Assembly: GCA_018398765.1 (NCBI GenBank)
Contig: JAHBMJ010003761.1
Span: 12,446 to 76,445 of the forward strand
Reading direction: 5' to 3'
Source: Chromera velia
Taxonomy: Eukaryota; Sar; Chromeraceae
DNA length: 64,000 nt
Numbering within the stretch: the first letter of the stretch is position 1; each line of letters starts with the position of its first letter. Below, one piece after another: positions 55,316 to 64,000 of the stretch. The notes beneath the pieces were generated by a model. That model did not search any database, was not told where the DNA came from, and worked only from the letters and a program-made list of their open reading frames with translations. The position numbers and the translations under genes were made by a program.

Positions 55316-58300
55316 ATGTCAGACGAAGACGGACCCCCAGGCAGGGGGGCTCGTGGGTTTGCAATGGTTTTTGCGATCATTGCGTGCATCTTTCTAATCA
55401 TGGGGGTTGTCTGCGATGAGTGGATGCTGGTCGGTCTGTGAGTCAGTCAGTCGGGTAGTCAATCAGTCAGGCAGTCAGCGCTCTAATCATTCAACCATGC
55501 AGCCTGTCGGTCAATCATTCAACCAGGCAGTCAATCAGCCAGACAGTCACACAGCAAGGCAGTCAGTCACTAGCAGGCAGTGAGTCACACAATTCCGAAT
55601 TCGGGCCAATGGTGAGTCAGTCAGTCAAACAGTGATTCGGCCAATCACTCGCTGAGTCAGTCAGTCAGTCAGTCAGTCAGTCAGTCAGTCAGTAAATTAA
55701 TCAGCGAGTCATACAGACAAGCAGAGAGAAGCAGGCAGGCAGGCCTGCAAGCAGTGTTTGCGGGGTCGCCGTGCAAAGCCGTCTACGTGCCTTCTGAGTG
55801 GACTGACTGCATCGATGGTGTGTTTACTGCTGGCACTGACTCCTTTAGAGAAGGAAATATTCACCCTATCCAAGCATACACAATCGACAATCTCGCTCGA
55901 CGTCGCATGAAACCCTGTTTATGCTTGCGTGGTGGAGTGAGTGCATGCAGACAGTGGTGGAGCAACATTCTGCACTTTGTCAAAGGAAGCTTCTGTCTAG
56001 CTTCAAATGCGAATATGGCTGAGTGCGTGCAGACACCAGCAGGGTACAATTTCTATATGTACGACCGGAAATACGGTGCGTTCAGTCTGAGTGGAGCAAA
56101 GAGATGGTCCTGGTTCGACTTCTACGAGACCTTCTTCTGTCCCAAAATCGGCCCACTGATGACATTCTCTCAGTGCTCTTCCCCCTTGTGCAAGTCAGTG
56201 AGGAAGTCACAGAGAGAGAGAACTTGAGACGCTGTGGGCAGGGAGAGAGGGAGTCCGTAACTGACAGGCGGGAAGGAAAGAGGGAGACAGGCAGCAGGAA
56301 CCACAGAGACGTTGTGCGAGCGGGCGTAGATGAATGCTAAAGGGGGCTGTTGTGGATAACATGTATTAGGCCATGAGTTATGGAATGTGAATGTTGAATT
56401 TCATCTGAAGCCACTTTGAAATGGTATTTCCTGTTTGTTCCTTCATTTTTTCCATTGTTCCTCTCTTTTTCTTTCTTTCTCGCTCCCTTTCTCTTGTCTT
56501 GATTTTGTCTTGCTGCCTCTGTTTTCATGTTCCGTCCATTCTTTCAATTGTCCGTCAGCTTTTCTTTCCGTCTTGCTGCCTGTCTGTCTGTCAGTCTGTC
56601 TGTCTGTCTGTCAAGACGATATAGTCTGTTTGTCTGGCGGTCTGTTTGTCTCTAAGCGTTTGCCTGTTTTTTTTTTTTCGCTTGCTCTTTCTTCACATCT
56701 CGATCCCCCCCCCCTCTTTCTCCCTCCCTCCCTCCCTCCCCCTTTTCCGTCCCTTTGTTTTGCCCCCCTAGTTAGGATTTGTGAAAGCGCGTCTGTGGGC
56801 ACCGAAAGTAGTCTCTTTCCTGACAAAGAAACCGGAGAAAGTTTTTGCTTGCATTGTCAAGAACGAATCATTCATTGGAGGAAAAACCTGTGCTTTGAAT
56901 CTACGCAGATACTACCAGCAGAAGTGCTTCTCCTTCATGTACGCGTCGTATGGGGCCATGACGGTCAGTCGGTCTAACAGATTACTCATATGACCTTCCA
57001 CTCAAATGGTCTGATGGGTTCGAAAACGCCTGGTCTGTCCGCAAGCATCTGAAATTAGACAGTATATTTCATCTCCCTGCCCCTTTGGTAGTGATGTTTC
57101 TGTACATCTGTTTCTCTCTCGATCTCCGTCTGCCTATCTCTGTCTTGGTCTATCTGTCTGTCTGGATCGTTGCAGGGAGGGGCCCTAGGGATCTTCGCTC
57201 CCCTCCTCGCCCTGTTCGCGACAAAGAACGCCTACTTCACAGACACAGAAGGAGCCCCGGGAGTGATGGTGGGTCGGCGTGTTTTGTTTGTCTGGTCTCT
57301 CAGTCTCTCAATTGGAGGGGAAAGGAAGGGAAGAAATAGAGGAGTTTTCAGTGACTTTCTAATTCTGTGCGCGTTTGTTGGTTCTCTCTTTCTATCTCCG
57401 TCTCTCTCTCTCTCTCTTCGTTCTGCCTTCACCCATTAATCTGCGGAAACATGCACTCATACACCTTCTCTGTCCATGGCTCTACCATATCCACTTTATC
57501 ATTCTTGTTTTAGTTTTGTCTGTTTGCATGCTTCTCTTGGGCTCTATCTGAAACGAGTTCAGCTTCCCCCAGTTGAAATCCTTCCTTCGGGTCCGACTGT
57601 CTACTTGCAGGGCCAAATGTTCGGAGCCTGCTGTCTGGCGACGGCCTCTGTGGGGATCTACTGCTACATGGTGCCTTCAGAGATCGGCCAGATCAACCAA
57701 TTTGGGGACTACCCGATGCCCGTGCCTGGCATCACCTGCTTTTGTATGGCAAGTCAGTCAAAAAGCCTTTGCAGCCTTGGCAAACCAAGGGAGAAAGAGA
57801 AAGCGAGAAAAGCAGAAAGAGCCTGAGAAAGAGAAAGGGCAAACGTTTCCGAAACAGCTGGAGTCGTATCCTGCAGATAGATGACTGTACATTCACTCAG
57901 ACGTTCTGTCGATACACACGCATTGATCCTTAACAACAGCCGGTGCTTACATGTTTGACAAATTCGGTTCAAGACGGCAGAGACGATGCGTGTCGATCCG
58001 AGTTGGGCCTGCTTGCTGTCAGTTGTCCTAAAGTTTTCTCTCTAATTGTGAGTCTTTGATCACTTGCATCCCTCTCTGTCTCTCTCTCTTTCTGTGTGTG
58101 AGTGAGTGTGTGCAGTCGGGTCTGCGATGCTGTTCATGGCCTCCATCGGCGCCTGCTGTCTCCATAGAGCTCTGAAGGAATACGACGAAGACGAGGACGA
58201 AGTGGTCAGTCTGTGTGAGAGGAGGAAGCTTCGCTGGCAGGTATCAGGGTCAGAAGATGAATGTGCAGAAGGGGATCATGAAAAGGACCAGAAGGAGGCG

Positions 58301-58367
58301 GACGAAATGGAAGAGGACCGCAGCAACATTGATTACAGGAAGAGCATCTCTCCGTTGCTTGCTCACT

Positions 58368-58414
<47 letters not shown>

Positions 58415-58471
58415 TGTGTGACTGTGCAGTGGGCGAAGTACGACAGAGACGACTCCGACGATTCCGACTGA
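55316..58471 (+). CDS. Four-TM membrane protein, 372 aa
   Basis: Seven exons: 55316-55433, 55755-56197, 56772-56963, 57176-57268, 57611-57752, 58116-58204 and 58430-58471. All phases match, giving 1119 nt ending in TGA. The first helix is in exon 1 (MVFAIIACIFLIMGVVC). A Cys-rich loop of about 200 residues follows (exons 2-3), then helices in exon 4 (GGALGIFAPLLALFA), exon 5 (FGACCLATASVGIYCYMV) and exon 6 (SAMLFMASIGACCL). The tail is short and very acidic (DEDEDE and DRDDSDDSD). This topology resembles claudin/tetraspan-type proteins, but no family signature is seen. Exon 2 is the least certain: part of its middle could be intronic. Function unknown; a membrane scaffold is plausible. Confidence 0.7.
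55434..55754 (+). repeat. AGTC-repeat intron
   Basis: Intron 1 of the four-TM gene consists largely of degenerate (AGTC)n/(CAGT)n units, including a clean run at about 55655-55692. Its donor (GTCTGTGAGTCAGTCAGTC) is continuous with the array. Confidence 0.9.
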
Positions 58472-58939
58472 CCGAATGGAAATTTATTTCCAAGAACAGA
58501 GAGAGGCGTCTCTAGTTGTACAGTGAAAGAGAAGAGACACTACAAAGACGAAGCGAATCAGCACGACTTCACTAGTTGCACAAACTGGAAAACAACACAG
58601 AACAAGGATGTGCGTCAATCGGCAGATCGAGTTTTCCGAAAGAGGGAGGTATGTGACAAACACTCAATTGATATAGTGCTGAAGATCCCACTTTTGAGGG
58701 ACCGAATGGCAAGCTACACTGCACCCACGAAATCGCAAAACCGTCACAAGCGCAAACTGGAGAAAAATGAAAAAGAAAACTTCAAAAATGAAAAGAATAG
58801 TTAAGCAATAAATAAACATGAAGTCGGAATACCAGAATGGACTACGTCGTTGATACCCGTATGTGGGCATGTGGACGCGTTTGTGAGTAGGAAGGAAAGC
58901 TCTTCTTTGCCTCTGTTTCTGTCAAAATCTTTCTTTCTT

Positions 58940-58970
<31 letters not shown>

Positions 58971-59473
58971 GCAGTTGTTCGTCTGCCCTTCTATCTTACT
59001 TTCTTTAATTGCGCCCCTGTCTTTTTCTGTCTCTCCCTCTGAGTCTCTTTCTTTGTCAGTCTCTCCTATAGACGCTCTCCCACTGACTTCCATGCCAGTC
59101 TCTCTCTCCGCCGAATAACCCCTGGTTTTTGTCCCTTAGACTCCCTCTTTTTTTCTCTTTCCTTCTTTTTTTTTTGTTTTTCCCCCCCTATTTCTATTGC
59201 CTTGTTTGTCTTTGTGTCCATAAATCTCAATTTATTTAATAATTTCATTTTATGCTAAGATTTAGCATAAATTGGTAGTCTAGCTAGCTGGCAATGAGCC
59301 GGGGTGTATAGAGATTTCTGAAATATAAACCCAAATTATAATCCTGTCCTATCGTAGTATCATAATATTCTTTAGTTTAAATAAAATTGAATCTAAATAA
59401 ATTGCTAGATTGATTGATAAATTCAGATTGCATGGTCCCCCGGCAGTGGATTTTGGGACAAACCTGCAACATA

Positions 59474-59496
59474 AATCCTAATCCTAATCCTAATCC
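59474..59496. repeat. Short AATCCT array
   Basis: Four tandem units reading TTAGGA on the opposite strand, close to but not the same as common telomere units (TTTAGGG, TTAGGG). Confidence 0.7.
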
Positions 59497-61298
59497 AGGT
59501 AGTAATCCTAATACTTTTTGAAGCAAGTAACACATTAAACAAATTTACAATAATATTTAATTTTACAAAAGTAGACTACAATTTATCTAGCAATTTATAA
59601 TTGAAAGTTTGCCCATATAAGTAAAAACTTGTTACCGTTAAATCATGATAGTGAGACTCAGGGCTAGACTTAGGGTTAGTCAGAGTAAAGGTGTTTAGTC
59701 ACTTATGATTAGAATATATTTAATTATCCCATGAAGTGATTGAATGTGATTGAATAAAGTGATTAATTAGCCAAAGTCCACTTCTTACTAGTCTTTAATA
59801 CTTTAGGTCATTCTAATGGTGCGTGGTTTTTTTTTTACGTTAATTATAAAAACAAATGTTTTGGGAGTAGTCTAGAGGCTTGTGCACATCCAGTGCACTG
59901 CATGCATGCATGGCCCAGCCCATGCAGCCCACGGGCCGGCCATGCACGCGCCGGCGCGGCCCACCGCTCCTACTAGCGGCCGCAGCCATAATTCATCGGT
60001 GTGGCCATCGGTGCATGCATTCGGAGCCGAATAGCCGATTGTACAGGTTGCATAAAAAATCGGGTCTTCATGCATGAGTTTCAAACACAAGGTAAGATGC
60101 AAACTTAAAGTCACAGCAAGTCATGATACCAGTCTGAGATGACTGAGGCCTGATATGTTCAGACGATTAACTCTATCGTTTGAAAATGAGTTAAGTGAAC
60201 ATACGAGACTTCTTCAAAGCAGTTTAGCCACCGCTCGGCAAACTTGTAGAATCGTATACATGCAATTCCTGCGGGACGACAGCCAAAAGCAGTAGAGGGA
60301 CGTCCAATCTTTGGACTCACCTTCGAAGCTGCAAAAAGAAGATAGAAGAAATCAAAAAAGCAATCGCTACCCAGCATTAGAATGAGCTTAATTAGATCGG
60401 CTCCCAGTGCTCCAGTGCGGACTCAGTCTGGTGTTTTGGTGTTTTGGTCTCGACAGTGCTTGTGGTGTTTTTGTGTTTCACGTTCGAATGCTGAAAGTGA
60501 AAAAGAGTGCATCTTACATAGTGCATACAGTAAGGCCTCCTTTTGCTATGCAGTGTGTGCTGCAGTGTGCATACATATTTTGGTGTAGTGTATGCATGTT
60601 CATGTAATGAGAACGTGTATGAACTTTCAACCGCGGATTCATATGATATGTTATTTGCTAGTTTAATAAGTTTATAAATTATAAGATTTTATAAAATTCT
60701 AGTAACACTGTAACACAGTCTAGTATAGTAACTGTTACACTACTGCCTATTAACAGTGCCTAACAGCTAGATAGCCCCTGTTTATCTTTTTTAAAACCAA
60801 TTTTTTATAGTTATAAACTGTATTTTAAAAAAAAATCAAAAATGTAGCCCGGAAGGCTCCGCCCCCCGGACCCCCCCTTAATTAATTTAAGAATATATTC
60901 CTGAATATATTCCTGATTATATTACTTTTGAAGTGAGTAACTAGTGAATAAATATATTCCATGATTTAACACCTTTGAGTCAGAGGATACAAGGATGTTA
61001 AACAGCGCAGTCGGAGCGTGAGGCTCCCTTAGAGGCTCCCAAACAGCGCATCTAGTAGTGCATGCTAAGCTAAATACTAGGGCGCTAGCTCTGGCAACAG
61101 ATAAACACAGCGGGAAGGCCTAGTGCCGAACCTATCAATCAATTAATCAATCATGCATAGCTAGATGCATGGTTATTAAAACCGTTGGTTGGGTTTTGCT
61201 AAAAAGATGTATATTATGTTTACTATATGCTATGACAACTTAGAGTTATTATGAGCCTTGAACAGTTTGAAACAGGCTCTAGGATAGGCTATACACTA

Positions 61299-61327
61299 GA
61301 GAGAGAGAGAGAGAGAGAGAGAGAGCT

Positions 61328-61385
<58 letters not shown>

Positions 61386-61386
61386 C

Positions 61387-61471
<85 letters not shown>
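61299..61471. repeat. GA microsatellite
   Basis: About 170 bp of (GA)n with CTA-GA and AAAG interruptions. The Arg/Glu and Ser/Leu open frames here are artefacts. Confidence 0.98.
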
Positions 61472-61472
<1 letters not shown>

Positions 61473-61971
61473 ATGCACCCAAGAATTCACATTGAGACTT
61501 CAAAGTGACTAGTTTTTAATCAAGGGAAGAAGAAACTCAGAGATTACAGGAGGACAGTCAAGAGACAAGGACCGTGTGGGGTACACATTAGTATATGAAG
61601 TGGCGGGGTGACTGTCCTGAGGTCAAAAGATGTGTGGAGCATAGCGCAGCACCAGCGGGGAGAAACAAAGGGTCTAAAAGGATAACAGGTTGGGTGCCAA
61701 AGATAAAGGAGAATGCGAAATGAGAAAAGAACACAAATTGGAGGAGGAAATCCAAAGAGAAAGAAGTACATGTGAGGGGGCGCAAGCCCACGAGATGAAA
61801 ATGAAACGGAAACGAACAATCAGCAAGTCGGATGGGGCAAGGAGAAGCATAGGGAAAAGCACAATTCGGCAAAAATAAGCAGAAGCGGATTCAATGAAAT
61901 TGGCACAATCTTTACCAGTGCGTTGACGGTCCATTTTTCTCAAACAGTCACCGTTCTTTGCCCCCAAATCA

Positions 61972-62508
61972 TCAATGCGAAACAAACGTGGGACGCGACG
62001 TATGTTCAAAGACGTCCCTCTGAGGTATCATTGAAATGTAGTCGCCTGAGCAAGTGGGAATTAGACCGACGTTAGCCGCACTTCGAACAATATAGGCCGT
62101 CACAGCAATGCCGATCGCTACGTACAGCAACTTCTGTAGTGTCACGTCTATGTTCACCCCCCCTGACTTGGAGGTGAAAGGCGCAAAGGCCGTCTCTACA
62201 CTGAGAAGAGACTTCACAGCAGACTGGAGAGCGTGGGCAACGATCATCACCGAAAAGATCCCAGCACTGCTTCCAGACATCCACAACATGAACAGAGTCA
62301 TCCCCGCCTGCTTGCCGGGGTTCAGCGCTACATCCCATGCCTTTTTGGTCAGAATTTCCTTCTGGTCTGCAGCTTTGTTTCTCTTCTTTCCTGCAACTGA
62401 GGACTCTGTCTCATCCGGAACGATGCCAAATCCCGGAGGTTCCGGCAATGCGAGGGCCCGGGAGCTGTTATCCACTGTGAACTCCCACTTTCGCCCAAAG
62501 ATACTCAT
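61972..62508 (-). CDS. EMC4: ER membrane protein complex subunit 4 (EMC4/TMEM85)
   Basis: Single-exon frame of 178 codons from ATG 62508-62506 to TGA 61974-61972, close to the usual EMC4 length of about 180. The N-terminal region has KWEFTVDNSS and is followed by a polar linker. The conserved core then matches the DUF1077/EMC4 pattern: WDVALNPGKQAGMTLFMLWM, GSSAGIFSVMIVAHALQSAV, KSLLSVETAFAPF. Two membrane segments follow, and a C-terminal ANVGLIPTCSGDYISMI. EMC4 is part of the ER membrane protein complex that inserts tail-anchored and multipass proteins. Divergent from the gene starting at 63286. Confidence 0.92.
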   Translation of the reverse strand: MSIFGRKWEFTVDNSSRALALPEPPGFGIVPDETESSVAGKKRNKAADQKEILTKKAWDVALNPGKQAGMTLFMLWMSGSSAGIFSVMIVAHALQSAVKSLLSVETAFAPFTSKSGGVNIDVTLQKLLYVAIGIAVTAYIVRSAANVGLIPTCSGDYISMIPQRDVFEHTSRPTFVSH

Positions 62509-63285
62509 CCTTCCTGAGTCGTCTCTCCCCCCTTTCCCACAGTCAAGGGCCCACAGAAAGGGAGATCACCACTGAAGAGGATAAGTCCCTGCGATGTCGT
62601 GTTGGAGCCGCCCGTTTCCGTTTTCTGGAGAAAATTGAACGTCTCAGTCTGTCAGTCAGTCACTGGAGACTTCAGAGATATGAAATCTGAGGTACGCGTT
62701 GGCCAGTTATCAATACATAAGTGTCCTCCCCAACGTCTCAGCTGGTCTCTGCCTATCCCGTGCCCATCTTGCAAGCGTGTCTATCTAAAGGAAAGCGAGA
62801 GAAAGCAGGTGGCAAAGGTTGAGAGTCAGAAGATGTACTATTAATTAATACTACGCGTCATGCAGAAGCTGAAAGGAAGTCGAGTGATCGAAGGGGCCCC
62901 GCAATGGAAAACTGCCTCCGAGCTTAATTTTATCTTGAGGGTTCGTGGATGCTTAATTTGTCCCGGAAAGCGAAAATTCGTTGGCCGTCTCCTCATGCAG
63001 TCTCCAAGAACTTTTATGTCAGGTACGTACCTTCTTCGAACACATCTTCGAAGCATCACATCTTCAATGTGGACAGTGAACTTGAGCTAGAGGAGTTGTG
63101 AGTGTGCTTCAGAACTTATCCACTGCGCTTCCGTCTGACCGGTAGAGTAACTGTTCCTCATGAATTCTGGTGTTTTGGCGTAGAAGTAAAAACCTCGCAA
63201 GCTCCTTCCGCGGTTCCACCGTTTTGAGTGCCGTGAATCTCTTCACTCTATACTCTAATTTTTTAGAAGATCAGTCAGCAGCAAA
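62509..63285. promoter_or_regulatory. Divergent intergenic region, EMC4 / right-edge gene
   Basis: 777 bp between two divergent start codons. No coding sequence supported and no motif stands out. Confidence 0.4.
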
Positions 63286-64000
63286 ATGTCAACCCGTGGG
63301 GGCGACAAGGCTGAGAGAAGCAGACAGCGCTACACGTTCGAACGACTGCAATTTATCCGAAACTCCCTGTATGCCGGCAAAATTCAATTCTCCACGCCCT
63401 TCGTAGACGTTCCGACACCCCCCAACCTGCTCCCCGTGCCCACGGAATTAGAGGGATTTATCGACCCTCTCCGCAAGGTTCTCTTTGGAGAGTCCTGCAA
63501 GAAGGAGGCTCTATCCATCTACGGAGATGGTGTGCAAGTGATTGCCAGTGACGGCTTCGCACCACTAAGTGAGTGACCACTCTGCCGTCTCCACCTTCCT
63601 TTCCTTATTCACGTCCGTCCCGTCTAATCATTCTTCACATATGTCCGTGCAGGGGAGGAGGACGATGAGGACCTGCAGGATTTGGCTCTTCTGGGAGCGA
63701 GCCGCGTCGATCCGGATGACCGCGCCCTCTCAGTTCTCGGAAGAGACGTCGCTGTTGCCGGGTTCACTGGAGAGGCAGAGACAGACGCAGTGGTGGGTCT
63801 CAAAGCCCCGACTTACACCAGTACTGCACCTGGCGCTTCTGCGGCGAGAGCGCCTGTGCTGGGCATTTCCACGACTGCAACCGGAGTGGGGGCCTCTTTT
63901 GAAGGGGAGACGCTGGAATCTATTGGGGAGACAGACGAACAGAAAGCAGTGAACAAGGTGGAGGAATCTTTCGAAAGTGTAGCCAAGCAACTGAGGAATC
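63286..64000 (+). CDS. Unrecognised protein gene, 5' part only
   Basis: Exon 1 is 63286-63568 (ATG start; A|GTGAGT donor). Exon 2 starts at 63653 (GTCCGTGCAG acceptor), is open to the window edge, and the phases match (phase 1). The N-terminus is basic (RSRQRYTFERLQFIRNSLYA) and followed by a Pro-rich hydrophobic segment (FVDVPTPPNLLPVPTELEGF). Exon 2 is acidic then Ala/Thr/Gly-rich, ending in a Glu/Lys helical segment. About 210 residues are visible. The family is not recognised and the 3' end lies outside the window. Confidence 0.7.

Larger units (their letters stand above)
58472..61971. other. AT-rich spacer with microsatellites
   Basis: Gene-free between two convergent genes. Contains (GTCT)n at about 58940-58972, AT-rich 59220-59850 and 60640-61250, a GC-rich patch at 59890-60000, and a short CCGGAAGGCTCCGCC/GGGGGTCC-type patch at about 60846-60880. 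Confidence 0.5.

Noticed and set aside
57749-57760. GC-AG intron with donor GCAAGT after exon 5 of the four-TM gene
   Set aside because: Only the GTCAGT donor four bases downstream (exon end 57752) restores the phase needed by exon 6.
61251-61508. Arg/Glu-rich 85-codon frame
   Set aside because: Translation of a GA microsatellite.

Overview
This is a window from an intron-rich eukaryotic nuclear genome. Spliced genes lie on both strands, with introns of about 100-900 bp, abundant microsatellites and AT-rich repeat islands. A photosynthetic alveolate such as a chromerid alga fits best. The hints are a signal-peptide-plus-S/T/A-rich presequence on one membrane protein (typical of secondary-plastid targeting) and many copies of the palindrome TGCATGCA, which is an ApiAP2 binding motif in the sister group Apicomplexa. 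The lineage is an inference; no marker gene here proves it.

Layout. (1) 1-8.6 kb: remnants of an exon-rich locus on the + strand, carrying a 2.47-kb tandem duplication. (2) 8.6-21.4 kb: a decayed zone with AT-rich islands, a foldback element, a hAT-like MITE with a perfect 8-bp target duplication, and three loci (TPR/MYND, an unrecognised protein, LRR) that stay in frame but are interrupted by TAG, TAA or TGA codons. (3) 22.6-30.9 kb: two intact divergent genes, an 897-aa mucin-like type I membrane protein (-) and an 861-aa C-terminal J-domain membrane protein (+). (4) 31-41 kb: repeats, a roughly 0.7-kb pyrimidine tract, a two-exon 135-aa gene, and a copy of the last exon of the next gene. 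(5) 41.4-49.4 kb: an 18-exon gene (-) for a 1022-aa coiled-coil protein, containing a tandemly duplicated four-exon block. (6) 50.1-51.9 kb: a DUF4239/bestrophin-like membrane protein (+), divergent from the coiled-coil gene. (7) 52.2-54.1 kb: a dimeric higher-order satellite. (8) 55.3-58.5 kb: a seven-exon four-TM protein (+). (9) 62.0-62.5 kb: EMC4 (-), divergent from an unrecognised gene running off the right edge.

The genes form no obvious pathway. Each intact model was built by joining exons at GT..AG sites with matching phase, and each gives an uninterrupted frame under the standard code. That makes the in-frame stops of the 10-19.5 kb loci stand out. Two general features recur: 5' splice sites with C at position +3 (GTCAGT, GTCTGT) instead of GTAAGT, and splice sites at the edge of tetranucleotide arrays or inside TGCATGCAG.
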